64,000 nt of DNA from COE1 sp949066965. Lineage in GTDB: Bacteria; Bacillota; Clostridia; Lachnospirales; Lachnospiraceae. Below the pieces are notes generated by a model. The model was given only the letters and a program-made list of their open reading frames with translations, made no database searches and was not told the DNA's origin. Every line of letters starts with the position of its first letter. The first letter of the stretch is position 1. A program made the position numbers and the translations under genes. The stretch lies in assembly GCA_949066965.1 (NCBI GenBank), contig CARTDA010000006.1, forward strand, positions 66,816 through 130,815, in the 5' to 3' direction. Of this stretch, positions 50,206-59,436 are shown in pieces.

Positions 50206-52241
50206 GCTGTCACCATTCCTACTGATTGTAATTCTACATTTGAATCAATTTCATTATATGATACTACCACCAAATCCTTATAGTAATCCTCCGTCAGCCG
50301 CTTAAAGTACATTCTGACTATGGGAGAAGTTATTATAATTGGATTCTTTCCTAATTTTTCAAGCTTTCCGACTTCTGATTCCACAGACGCAATAATCGTT
50401 TTTGTCTTCTCCGGATCCAGCGTCAGATATGCTCCCTGTTCTGTCTGCTTCACGCTTCCCATAATCTCCTGCTCAAGTCCCGGGTCGAGTGTAACCACGC
50501 TTGTCGTCTCGTTCACCGGAAAGTACTTGTTGGAAATGGCACGCTTGAGACTCTGGCGGACATATTCTGTCAGGATATCGGTATCCCTTGTCGATGCCGC
50601 ATGGTCGGCAAGCGTTTCAAATATTGTAACTAAGTCCCTTACGGATATCCCTTCCTTTAAAAGATTCTGTAATACTTTCTGGATATCTCCAAGTCCAAGG
50701 AGCTTCGGTACAAGTTCCTCCACCAGGGAAGGATTGGTCTCCCTGACATTGTTGACAAGATTCTGCACATCCTGCCTTGTAAGCAGGTCGGCAAGATACT
50801 GTCTGATAATTTCTGTCAGATGTGTCGCAATAATCGATGGCGGGTCAACGACCGTATAGCCCACGCTCTCCGCGCGCTCCCTCTGGTTTTCCGTAATCCA
50901 TATCGCCGGCAGATGGAAAGATGGCTCAAATGTCGGAATACCCGAAATCTCCTCCTCGACGAAACCGGGGTTCATTGCCATATAATGGTCAAATAAAATT
51001 TCCCCCTCGCTTACCTGGATTCCCTTAATCTTTATGATATACTGGTTCGGATTCAGCTGGATGTTGTCACGCAGACGGATAATCGGCACCACGGTACCAA
51101 GCTCAAGTGCAACCTGTCTTCGAATCATGACAACACGGTCCAGAAGGTCGCCGCCCTGGTTGACATCCGCCAGCGGTATAATACCATATCCAAACTCAAG
51201 TTCGATAGGATCTACCTGCAGCAGTGAATTGACATTCTCTGGTCGGCGGATTTCATCTGCTGTATCCTCCTCCGTGTCAGCCTCTGCCTCAATGTTTGCC
51301 ACTTCAATCGTGGAGGCAATCATGCGCCCGCACACGATAAAAATAATCCCCAGGACAACGAAAATCAAAGGATTAAGCGGTGTCACCAATCCCAAAAATG
51401 CGAGCACCGCACCTACCATATACAAAACTTTCGGTATGCCGAACAACTGGTTTACAAGAACAGACCCAAAGTCGGCTTCCTTTGAACCCTTTGTGACGAG
51501 AATACCTGTTGATAACGAAATAAGAAGTGAAGGAATCTGGCTGACCAGACCGTCACCTATTGTTAAAATCGTAAACTTATCCGCCGCAGCGCCGATATCC
51601 ATGCCCTGTCTCAAAACACCCATGATGATGCCGCCGACGATATTGACACCCGTAATAATAAGACCTGCTGCCGCATCTCCCTTTACATACTTAACAGCAC
51701 CGTCCATGGAACCGAAAAAGCTTGCCTCCTGCTGGAGCTTTTCCCTCTGCACCTTTGCCTCTGCATCTGTTATGGCGCCTGTGTTTAAGTCCGCATCAAT
51801 CGCCATCTGTTTACCTGGCATGGCATCGAGTGTAAATCTTGCAGTAACCTCGGCAACTCTCTCAGAACCCTTGTTAATAACAACAAACTGTACAATAATT
51901 AAGATAATGAACACAACAATACCGATGACAAGGTCTCCACCACCCACGAAATTGCCGAACGTTGCCACGACATTTCCCGGATTACCCGTTGATAATATCA
52001 GACGGGTTGACGATACGTTCAGGGCAATTCTGAAAATCGTTGTGAACAGCAAAATTGTCGGATAAAATGACAAATCCAGAACTTCTTTTGCAAACATTGT
52101 CGTGAACAGGATGGTAAACGCAAGCGAAATATTTATCGCAAGCAGCACATCCAGCAGCGTACTGCTAATCGGTACAATCAACATGATGATAGCGCCTAGT
52201 AAATAAAGAGCAACACCTATGTCCGCTTTCTTCATCTTCAT
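50202..52241 (-). CDS. flhA: flagellar export gate protein FlhA
   Basis: 679-aa core of the export gate. Eight membrane helices in the first half, the conserved FHIPEP-family loop (FVKGDAMAG-like MDGAVKYVKGDAAAGLIIT), then the large cytoplasmic ring domain ending in ETTSVVTLDPGLEQ. Unlike the tightly packed neighbours it is separated from flhB by 290 bp with a terminator and its own promoter. Confidence 0.97.
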   Translation of the reverse strand: MKMKKADIGVALYLLGAIIMLIVPISSTLLDVLLAINISLAFTILFTTMFAKEVLDLSFYPTILLFTTIFRIALNVSSTRLILSTGNPGNVVATFGNFVGGGDLVIGIVVFIILIIVQFVVINKGSERVAEVTARFTLDAMPGKQMAIDADLNTGAITDAEAKVQREKLQQEASFFGSMDGAVKYVKGDAAAGLIITGVNIVGGIIMGVLRQGMDIGAAADKFTILTIGDGLVSQIPSLLISLSTGILVTKGSKEADFGSVLVNQLFGIPKVLYMVGAVLAFLGLVTPLNPLIFVVLGIIFIVCGRMIASTIEVANIEAEADTEEDTADEIRRPENVNSLLQVDPIELEFGYGIIPLADVNQGGDLLDRVVMIRRQVALELGTVVPIIRLRDNIQLNPNQYIIKIKGIQVSEGEILFDHYMAMNPGFVEEEISGIPTFEPSFHLPAIWITENQRERAESVGYTVVDPPSIIATHLTEIIRQYLADLLTRQDVQNLVNNVRETNPSLVEELVPKLLGLGDIQKVLQNLLKEGISVRDLVTIFETLADHAASTRDTDILTEYVRQSLKRAISNKYFPVNETTSVVTLDPGLEQEIMGSVKQTEQGAYLTLDPEKTKTIIASVESEVGKLEKLGKNPIIITSPIVRMYFKRLTEDYYKDLVVVSYNEIDSNVELQSVGMVTA

Positions 52242-52342
52242 GTCTCTTTTTCCCCCTTAACTCCTTAAAAATAATCCCCTTTTTAATCCCTGTAAATATC
52301 AGAAAAGACAAGCCGTAAAAACTTTGTCTTTCTTGTATTCAT

Positions 52343-52371
52343 ATTATCTCACAATTAACATAATTTGTATA
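52343..52371 (-). promoter_or_regulatory. candidate internal promoter before flhA
   Basis: Minus strand extended -10 TGAGATAAT (hexamer GATAAT, 52343-52348), 17-bp spacer, -35 TATACA (52366-52371), in a very AT-rich gap. A hairpin (AAAGACAA/TTGTCTTT, about 52302-52333) lies in the resulting leader. Confidence 0.4.
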
Positions 52372-52433
52372 TAATAATTTGTAAGTTTTTTTATTTTTTT
52401 AATTTTTTATAATACTTACACAATTTAAAACAA

Positions 52434-52476
52434 TAAACTCTGTGCTTTTTCACCGAAGCACAGAGTTATTTTTGTT
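52434..52476 (-). terminator. terminator between flhB and flhA
   Basis: Perfect 12-bp stem AACTCTGTGCTT / AAGCACAGAGTT with an 8-base loop and a T-rich tail, 56 bp after flhB. It would split the fla transcript in two or reduce read-through. Confidence 0.8.
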
Positions 52477-52531
52477 AACATAATCCATTTATTAAGCATT
52501 TAACCCGAAATATTATGTCTACCTCTTTCCG

Positions 52532-53644
52532 TCATATTTTTCCCTGCATCTTGTATACCATCGCAAGCACCTCCGCCACCGCCTGATACAGCTCGGGCGG
52601 CACTTCCTGTCCGATGTCCACATTCGCGTACAGCATACGGGCAAGCGGCTTGTTCTCCACAATCTCTACCTTGTTTTCCCGCGCAATCTCCTTAATTTTC
52701 TGTGCCACATAATCGGCTCCCTTTGCAAGTACAATCGGAGCCGAACCCGTACTGGCATCATATTTTATGGCGACGGCAAAATGTGTCGGGTTGGTTATGA
52801 CCACGTCCGCTTTGGGCACGTCCTGCATCATGCGGCGCTGTGATGCCTCACGCATCTTGCTCCGAATCTTACCCTTAATCTGCGGGTCTCCTTCTGCGTT
52901 CTTATACTCATCCTTGACTTCCTGCTTTGTCATCTTGATATCGTTATTGAACTTTCGGCGCTGATAAATCAAGTCCACAAACGCCACAATCATAAAGACA
53001 AGGGATATCTTGAGCCCCATGTTTATGACAATATTTCCAATTGCCTCAATTGCCTGGTTGAGCGGCATCCCATAAAACTTGACCAGATATACCCAGTCAT
53101 CCTTTACAGTGGAGTAAACAATAAACATAATCAGCACAATCTTGGCGATTGACTTTATCAGTTCCACAATCTTGTCCTTGGAAAACAGCCTTTTCATTCC
53201 TGATATCGGATTCAGCTTGCTAAACTTGGGTTTCAGGGGCTTTGTGGAAATCTGGAACTTAAATTGCAGCATATTGACGCCGACTGCAATGACAATGCCG
53301 ACAACAAAAAAGGGAAGCAGCTGCACCAGCAGCTTCACATATACATTGTTTATCAGTACCTTGTAATCTTCCCTGACGATATGCCCATTCCAATAGGTTG
53401 TGTAGGCCGGTATCTTTTCGTATATTTCACTGAAAAGCTTCATAAAGTTCTCGCCCATATGGCCAACCCAGAACTTTAATATCAGAAACAGCGCAATCAG
53501 CTCCACGCCGCTCGACAGCTCCTTGCTTTTGGGAACTTTGCCTTCCTTGCGGGTGTCCTGTTTCTTTTTGGCTGTCGGTTCCTCCGTCTTCTCACCACCG
53601 GGACCTTCCTGGGCAAAAAACTGTAAATTGTATGATAGTATCAC
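52532..53644 (-). CDS. flhB: flagellar export switch protein FlhB
   Basis: 370-aa membrane protein that sets export specificity. Four membrane helices and the autocleavage site NPTH at about residues 285-288 (VVITNPTHFAVAI) are intact. Its start overlaps the fliR stop (ATGA). Confidence 0.97.
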   Translation of the reverse strand: MILSYNLQFFAQEGPGGEKTEEPTAKKKQDTRKEGKVPKSKELSSGVELIALFLILKFWVGHMGENFMKLFSEIYEKIPAYTTYWNGHIVREDYKVLINNVYVKLLVQLLPFFVVGIVIAVGVNMLQFKFQISTKPLKPKFSKLNPISGMKRLFSKDKIVELIKSIAKIVLIMFIVYSTVKDDWVYLVKFYGMPLNQAIEAIGNIVINMGLKISLVFMIVAFVDLIYQRRKFNNDIKMTKQEVKDEYKNAEGDPQIKGKIRSKMREASQRRMMQDVPKADVVITNPTHFAVAIKYDASTGSAPIVLAKGADYVAQKIKEIARENKVEIVENKPLARMLYANVDIGQEVPPELYQAVAEVLAMVYKMQGKI

Positions 53645-54423
53645 ATCAAGCCCTCCACTATCGAAACCATCATCTTCTGCATCTGGGTTGTGATAAAATT
53701 ACAGATGTCCGGAAGAAGCGTCACCACCACCATAATAACACTCAGCCCCGCCAGAAGCTTTAACTGGATACCTACCGAAAACATGTTCATCTGCGGTGCG
53801 AGCTTCGCCAAAAGCCCGAGCACAATATTCATCAGCGTGATACTGGCAAATACCGGCAGACAGATTCGGAAACCGATAATAATATAGTCGCTCAAAAAAG
53901 TAAGCAGTGATGTCAGCAGCCTGTCCGTGCTGATATGAATGCCATCTATCGGTATCAGGATAAACGTTTCCATCAATGCCCTGAGCAGATACCGGTGAAG
54001 CCCCGTCGTGTACAGAATCAGCATCACGCCATATTGCAGCAAGGCACCGGTTATGGAAGACTGTTCATTCGTCGTAGGGTCAAATACGTTTGCCATGGAC
54101 AAGCCCACTTCCATATCGATGATTCTACCTGCAAATAAAACAATGGAAGTACACATCTGAGCCGCCAATCCTATCAGCAGGCCCACCGACACTTCCTTCA
54201 ACACAATCGTACAGAACCCCAGTATTGTATTGTATTCCGGATAAATGTGCTCTGGCCCAAAGCTGTACATAATATAGGCAACGAACACACTCAGTCCGAT
54301 TTTAACAGTATTTGGAACACCCCTTGTACTAAAAAACGGTGCCACAAATATAAAGGTTGCCACCCTCATAAACACAAGCAGAAAGTATTCCAACTCAAGC
54401 ATGGAAAAAGATAAGTTTACCAT
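53641..54423 (-). CDS. fliR: flagellar export protein FliR
   Basis: 260-aa membrane protein of the export gate, six helices; conserved MRVATFIFVAPFFSTRGVP at the start and MANVFDPTTNEQ in the loop. Overlaps flhB by 4 bp; fliQ is 24 bp upstream. Confidence 0.96.
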   Translation of the reverse strand: MVNLSFSMLELEYFLLVFMRVATFIFVAPFFSTRGVPNTVKIGLSVFVAYIMYSFGPEHIYPEYNTILGFCTIVLKEVSVGLLIGLAAQMCTSIVLFAGRIIDMEVGLSMANVFDPTTNEQSSITGALLQYGVMLILYTTGLHRYLLRALMETFILIPIDGIHISTDRLLTSLLTFLSDYIIIGFRICLPVFASITLMNIVLGLLAKLAPQMNMFSVGIQLKLLAGLSVIMVVVTLLPDICNFITTQMQKMMVSIVEGLM

Positions 54424-54447
54424 ACTGTGTAACCCTGCTCCCTTCCG

Positions 54448-54717
54448 TTATCGAATATACATAGAAAAATTCCGCCATAAATCTGTCATAAAAGTTATCA
54501 TATTATTCAGCATCCAGTCACCTAAAACCATCAGGCAGAGAAACATGCCTACAATCTTTGGCACAAAGGTAAGCGTCTGTTCCTGAATGGAGGTTACTGT
54601 CTGGAAAATACTGATTGCGAGACCGATTACCAGTGAAACAATAAGCGGCGGCGCAGCTGTCTTGAGAATAACAAACAGCCCTTCTTTCATAACGTCAACA
54701 ACCATTTCAACTGTCAT
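54448..54717 (-). CDS. fliQ: flagellar export protein FliQ
   Basis: 89-aa, two-helix hairpin subunit of the export gate; PPLIVSLVIGLAISIFQTVT and EQTLTFVPKIVGM are family hallmarks. A 157-bp gap with a dispersed hairpin repeat separates it from fliP. Confidence 0.96.
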   Translation of the reverse strand: MTVEMVVDVMKEGLFVILKTAAPPLIVSLVIGLAISIFQTVTSIQEQTLTFVPKIVGMFLCLMVLGDWMLNNMITFMTDLWRNFSMYIR

Positions 54718-54765
54718 CTTATCACCACACCTTTCCAGGAAATCCGAAACTGCATCCTATTTCTC

Positions 54766-54796
54766 GTAACAGTTCTGCCTTCGGCTTCCTGTTATG
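54766..54796. repeat. dispersed 31-bp hairpin repeat, copy B
   Basis: Inside the fliP-fliQ gap of the fla operon. Outer arms TAACAG/CTGTTA and inner GCC/GGC around TTC; 29 of 31 bases match copy A at 33517-33547. One of the two differences lies in the inner stem and keeps pairing as U:G versus C:G. Confidence 0.75.
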
Positions 54797-54874
54797 GGCA
54801 CCAAGCCATCATGCAACCACTTCGTGACCTGATGCAGCTCAGCCCAAACGTATCTCACGAACTTATTATATACC

Positions 54875-55780
54875 TTATGAATAAAATGTCCGCACCAACT
54901 CCAGAATAACCAGATTCCAACCGTCCGCCAGTACAAACAGCAAAATTTTAAACGGCATGGAAATTGTTGTCGGCGGAAGCATCATCATACCCATACTCAT
55001 CAGGACGGATGCAACGACCATGTCTATCACAATAAAGGGAATATAGATAACAAAACCAATAATAAATGCCGTGCGGAGTTCACTGACAATAAAAGACGGT
55101 ATCAGTACCGTTGTCGGAACCTGCTCCATGCTTTTGCCATCCCACGCAGTATTGGAAATCTGCATAAAAGCGTCAATATCTTTATCCTGTGTCTGCCTGA
55201 ACATAAATTCACGCATCGGCGCAGCCGCAATCCCACACGCTTCCTCAAATCCAATCTCACCAGCATCATATGGCACAATCGCCTCGGTATACACCTGGCT
55301 AAATACCGGCTGCATAATAAAAAAAGTCAAAAAAAGCGAAATAGCAATCAACACCTGATTTGGAGGTGCTGACTGTGTATTTAAGGCCTGCCTCGTAAAA
55401 TGTAATACAATCAGTATTCGGGTAAAAGATGTAATCGTTACAAGAAGTATCGGTAATACCGCTATTGCCGTCAATATCAGCAATATCCTGAGCATACCGT
55501 TTAATTCCCCATTTCCGCTGTCGTAAGTAATTTCAAGACGGTTTGCAATATTCAGTTTCCCGAGGTCTTCACCTGTCTCGGCTGAACCAGGTTCGTTAAT
55601 GTTTGTCCGGTTCTCGTCCCTTTGCTGGTTGTCAAGTATCTGCTCTGCCGCGGTGCCGTCATCCGTTGTCGCATTTGCAACAACAATATCTGCCATAAAT
55701 ATGACAAATACCATGCAAAGCATATATACAATCTTTCTAAGCTCCTGCCTAATATTGTACGTTCCGCTCTTATTTCCCAT
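54875..55780 (-). CDS. fliP: flagellar export protein FliP
   Basis: About 301-aa gate subunit with a signal peptide (ending near ADIVVANA) and four helices. Conserved TSFTRILIVLHFTRQAL, APPNQVLIAISLFLTFF and GMMMLPPTTISMPFK. I choose ATG 55780 (MGNKSGTYN), with AAGGA at 8 nt, over the upstream GTG. Confidence 0.96.
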   Translation of the reverse strand: MGNKSGTYNIRQELRKIVYMLCMVFVIFMADIVVANATTDDGTAAEQILDNQQRDENRTNINEPGSAETGEDLGKLNIANRLEITYDSGNGELNGMLRILLILTAIAVLPILLVTITSFTRILIVLHFTRQALNTQSAPPNQVLIAISLFLTFFIMQPVFSQVYTEAIVPYDAGEIGFEEACGIAAAPMREFMFRQTQDKDIDAFMQISNTAWDGKSMEQVPTTVLIPSFIVSELRTAFIIGFVIYIPFIVIDMVVASVLMSMGMMMLPPTTISMPFKILLFVLADGWNLVILELVRTFYS

Positions 55781-55810
55781 AAATATTATCCTTACGCTCC
55801 ACACATTATC

Positions 55811-56173
55811 CTATTGCTTTTTCAATTTATCCAGTATTTCCTTAAAATTCACATTTACTGGCGAGCCTGTCTCCGCCTTGTTAAACTCCGAAATGTCATC
55901 CTTTGTCATTTCCCCAAGCAAAGTAACTGTGTCCTTACAGACTACATAGGAAAAATATTTTCCGCCTATTCTTATAACCTGAATATATTTGGTTGGCGCT
56001 ATTCGGAACGTCTCAAGCACTTCCACATTAGAACCTGCAAGCCTTCCCTTTTGAAGACCTGCAGTTAATTTTGTGGCAAAATATGTAAGAGCCAGTACAA
56101 ATATAAAAATTAGTATTACCGTTAACAACTGTCCGATGGAGTCAAACCTGTCTGATGTCGATAATAAAAGCAT
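55811..56173 (-). CDS. fliO: flagellar export protein FliO
   Basis: 120-aa single-pass membrane protein that helps assemble FliP. One helix (LTVILIFIFVLALTYFATKL), then a cytoplasmic beta domain (VEVLETFRIAPTKYIQVIRI). Order cheY-fliO-fliP is standard. Confidence 0.92.
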   Translation of the reverse strand: MLLLSTSDRFDSIGQLLTVILIFIFVLALTYFATKLTAGLQKGRLAGSNVEVLETFRIAPTKYIQVIRIGGKYFSYVVCKDTVTLLGEMTKDDISEFNKAETGSPVNVNFKEILDKLKKQ

Positions 56174-56178
56174 ATTTC

Positions 56179-56541
56179 CTAGCCTACAACCTTCTTAACA
56201 GCCTCTAATACACGCTCCGCCTGGAAAGGTTTTACAATAAAATCCTTGGCTCCTGACTGAATCGCTTCGATAACCATTGCCTGCTGCCCCATTGCAGAGC
56301 ACATGATAACATTTGCTCCCGGGTCAATGCCCTTGATTGCCTTCAAGGCCTGAATACCATCCATCTCCGGCATTGTAATATCAAGAAGCGTCAAATCTGG
56401 TGACGCCTCCTTATATTTGTCAACCGCAATTTTGCCGTTTTCTGCTTCGGCAGCAATTTCATACCCATTCTTTGTCAGAATATCCTTAATCATCATTCTC
56501 ATGAAAGCAGCATCATCCACTATCAGAATTCTCTTTGCCAT
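56179..56541 (-). CDS. cheY: chemotaxis response regulator CheY
   Basis: 120-aa single receiver domain that signals to the switch. Acidic pocket VDDAAFMR, phospho-Asp54 (LLDITMPEMDG), Ser in MCSAMG and Lys in VKPF. Lies between fliY and fliO, as in other Firmicutes. Confidence 0.96.
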   Translation of the reverse strand: MAKRILIVDDAAFMRMMIKDILTKNGYEIAAEAENGKIAVDKYKEASPDLTLLDITMPEMDGIQALKAIKGIDPGANVIMCSAMGQQAMVIEAIQSGAKDFIVKPFQAERVLEAVKKVVG

Positions 56542-56593
56542 ATCTAACCATGTCCTTTCTTATTTGAAATACCAATTTAAATTTGGTTATGTA

Positions 56594-57808
56594 TTATTTG
56601 ATTATTTCCATAATCCGCACACCAAAACTCTCTTCAATAACAACAACTTCGCCTTTTGCAACAAACTTACCATTTACAAGCACGTCAATCGGCTCGCCGG
56701 CAATCTTGTCAAGCTCTATGATGGTACCTGGAGCAAACTCCAGAATATCTGAAATGGATTTGCTGGTTCTGCCCAGCTCTACCGTTACCTCCAATGGAAC
56801 ATCCCGGATAAGGCTGATGCTCTCTGCACTCACCATAGCCCCCTGTCCCTGTGCAAAATTCTGGAACTGTGCAGGCTGTATATTCACATTTGGCATTCCA
56901 TATCCCATGGGCATTCCCATCTGCGGCATTCCCATCTGTGGCATTCCATAACCACCCTGTGGCATTCCCATCTGTGGCTGCATTCCCATATCCATACCAC
57001 CCTGTGGCATTCCCATATCCATTGCCGGAGCTGGCGCAGGCGTTGGGGCAGGTGTAGGTGCAGCCGCCGGAGCGGGTGCGGGTGCCGATTCTGCTATTGA
57101 TCCCATCTGCTGTGCCATAAAAGTCTCTGAAACTGACTTTGCAAAATCGAGTGGATATAATTGCATCAACGTGGAATCTACCAGATCATCAATCTGCATT
57201 CTAAAAGAAACTTTTACAAATCTGTCCTCAAGGAACGGGGATAATTCTCTTGGTTCTTTTGAATGTAAGTCTACAAGGCTTGCCTCTGGCGGACTGATAT
57301 CAATGGTCTTGCCAAGCATCGAGGAAAGCGATGTCGACGACGATCCCATCATCTGATTCATCGCCTCGGAAATCGCGCTCAGATGCAGGTCGCTGAGTTC
57401 CCCATCCACATTGGTGCCATCACCACCCATCATCAGGTCTGTGATGACTTTTACATCATGTTCCTTCAACACAAGAATATTTGTACCGTTTAATCCGACT
57501 GTATATTTAATCTGAATAAATACACAGGGTCTTTCATAATCATCCAAAACATCCTGCCAAGTGCACATTTCTACAACTGGTGTTGTAATATTTACCTTTC
57601 TATTCACAAGTGAAAAAAGTGTGGTGGCAGAGGTTCCCATACTGATATTGGCCACCTCTCCTATCGCATCTTTTTCTATTTCGGTAAGATCTCCATCAAC
57701 CGCAGCACTCGATGTCGCTGTCGCAGTATCCGATGCTCCGGAATCTGCCGACAAATCCACTCCGTTCAACAATGCATTGATTTCATCCTGAGATAACATG
57801 CCATCCAT
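56594..57808 (-). CDS. fliY: flagellar switch/CheY-P phosphatase FliY (FliN-type)
   Basis: 404-aa switch protein of Firmicutes. The CheC-like half has two phosphatase signatures, E51/N54 (EVANISMG) and E148/N151 (EAMNQMMG). The C-terminal ~75 residues are the FliN/SpoA domain (VPLEVTVELGRTSKSISDIL). Between them is an 85-residue linker (241-325) made first of Ala/Pro repeats and then of Met/Gly/Pro repeats such as MGMPQMGMPQMGMPMG, which is unusual. Directly downstream of fliM. Confidence 0.95.
   Translation of the reverse strand: MDGMLSQDEINALLNGVDLSADSGASDTATATSSAAVDGDLTEIEKDAIGEVANISMGTSATTLFSLVNRKVNITTPVVEMCTWQDVLDDYERPCVFIQIKYTVGLNGTNILVLKEHDVKVITDLMMGGDGTNVDGELSDLHLSAISEAMNQMMGSSSTSLSSMLGKTIDISPPEASLVDLHSKEPRELSPFLEDRFVKVSFRMQIDDLVDSTLMQLYPLDFAKSVSETFMAQQMGSIAESAPAPAPAAAPTPAPTPAPAPAMDMGMPQGGMDMGMQPQMGMPQGGYGMPQMGMPQMGMPMGYGMPNVNIQPAQFQNFAQGQGAMVSAESISLIRDVPLEVTVELGRTSKSISDILEFAPGTIIELDKIAGEPIDVLVNGKFVAKGEVVVIEESFGVRIMEIIK
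56879..57088 (-). repeat. Ala/Pro and Met/Gly/Pro repeat-coding stretch in fliY
   Basis: Short near-tandem units encode APAP and MGMPQ repeats; on the plus strand TGTGGCATTCCCAT-like blocks recur. Likely length-variable between strains. Confidence 0.7.
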
Positions 57809-57812
57809 CGTC

Positions 57813-58805
57813 TTATTCCTCCTCCCTGACTACTGATGTTACCCTTACTGCGTATGCCTCTTTGCTTGCGCCCGGCACCGCACTAAACTTTCTAATATCC
57901 CCCACATACACATCCAGCTCATCATCCACTTTTGAATCAAGCCGTATGATATCGCCTACCTGTATATTTACGAAGTCATTAACCGTTATGACACTCTTTC
58001 CAAGCACTGCCTTAACAGGAACATCTACTCTGCGCACCATTGATTCAATGAACTGCTCATAATCTTCCTCATCCATCTTTTGCAGACTTGAATACCAGAA
58101 CTTTGTATTCAGCCTGTCCATGACGGACTCGAGCGTGAAGAACGGAAGACATACATTCATCAAACCTTCCACATCACCAATTTTAACATTCATGGTAACC
58201 AGCGCCACCATGTCGTTTGGTGAAATAATCTGTGCAAACTGTGGATTCGTCTCTATCCTCTCCAAATATGGATTGACCTCCGCAACATTTTTCCATGGTT
58301 CCCTGAGAAGCTGCATACAGATGACCATAATCCGTTCTATGATACTCATCTCAATTTCGGTAAAGTCCCTTGCCTTCTCAAGTGACTCTCCCCTGCCTCC
58401 CAGCATCCTGTCTATAATCGCATATCCCAGCCCGCTTGTCAACTCCATGATGATAGATCCTGGCATCGGTGAAAAATTAACGACTGTAAGCAGTACCGGA
58501 TTTGATAAGGCATTGGAAAATTCTGCAAAGGTTACTGTCTCTGAACTTGCCACATTTACCTGTACATTTTTTCTCAGATATACTGGCAAATTGGTTGACA
58601 ACAATCTCCCATAATGGTCAAAAATCATGTTCAAAGTCCTCAGATGCTCTTTCGAGAATTTTGCAGGCCGGCTAAAGTCATAATTCTTGGCTTGCCGCTC
58701 GTCCTTCTCCTGCATATCCTCCACATCCAGTTCACCGGAGCTCAACGCTGCCAGCAAACTGTCTATTTCGCTTTGCGATAATACCTCTCCCATGTAGTTA
58801 ATCAC
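57813..58805 (-). CDS. fliM: flagellar motor switch protein FliM
   Basis: 330-aa rotor protein that binds CheY-P. N-terminal CheY-binding peptide region (GEVLSQSEIDSLLAALSSGE), middle CheC-like domain and C-terminal SpoA domain (VDVPVKAVLGKSVITVNDFV). 4 bp upstream of fliY. Confidence 0.97.
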   Translation of the reverse strand: MINYMGEVLSQSEIDSLLAALSSGELDVEDMQEKDERQAKNYDFSRPAKFSKEHLRTLNMIFDHYGRLLSTNLPVYLRKNVQVNVASSETVTFAEFSNALSNPVLLTVVNFSPMPGSIIMELTSGLGYAIIDRMLGGRGESLEKARDFTEIEMSIIERIMVICMQLLREPWKNVAEVNPYLERIETNPQFAQIISPNDMVALVTMNVKIGDVEGLMNVCLPFFTLESVMDRLNTKFWYSSLQKMDEEDYEQFIESMVRRVDVPVKAVLGKSVITVNDFVNIQVGDIIRLDSKVDDELDVYVGDIRKFSAVPGASKEAYAVRVTSVVREEE

Positions 58806-58901
58806 CCCCTACATATTAATAATCCTTATTTATCAAATAATTCCCCTTAAATAATACCCATATCCATACGAATAATATTCATTTCATAAATAATATTCAT
58901 T

Positions 58902-59420
58902 TTATGAATATAAGAAGTTAAATGATACACTGTAAATGAACGTTGAATCAAAACGTTCCTGAAGCTTCTCAAGAATTTCTGCCTTAATTGGCTCAGCATC
59001 CGTTCTCGCCTCGTCCACTGTATATTTTGCCATGACAGAGAACACGATATCTTTGATAATACCATCCATATCAGCCATTGTCTCGGAGTACTTCTTGTAA
59101 TCGGCATGCTTTGAATCCAGCGAAAGTGACACACTGCCCACTGCGTAATGATCTTCCTCGTCGCCCTCACTCTTCTTTAATGGAATTGTCAGCTCACCTG
59201 CAACATTATGTACAGCTGTATCAGCCATGGAAACAGACGCGCCACCCACATCCGACTGTGGAAGCCCGTCAATTTCCACCCCGATGATGGTCGCAATATC
59301 AGAGACAAGCGCTGCCGTCTTTTTGGAGGCAGATGATACGCTCACCATCATAATCGCTGACAATACAATATTGACAACAAGCAGTGCCAATATAATTATT
59401 GATAACAGATTTCGTTTCAT
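58902..59420 (-). CDS. fliL: flagellar basal body protein FliL
   Basis: 172-aa single-pass membrane protein near the stator. One N-terminal helix (LLSIIILALLVVNIVLSAIM) and an exterior stomatin-like domain ending in EKLQERFDSTFIYSVSFNFL. 17 bp downstream of motB. Confidence 0.9.
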   Translation of the reverse strand: MKRNLLSIIILALLVVNIVLSAIMMVSVSSASKKTAALVSDIATIIGVEIDGLPQSDVGGASVSMADTAVHNVAGELTIPLKKSEGDEEDHYAVGSVSLSLDSKHADYKKYSETMADMDGIIKDIVFSVMAKYTVDEARTDAEPIKAEILEKLQERFDSTFIYSVSFNFLYS

Positions 59421-59436
59421 TTTTGATTTTCCCCTT

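Noticed and set aside
51034..52065. 343-codon open frame on the plus strand opposite flhA
   Set aside because: Antisense shadow of a well-defined flhA coding region.
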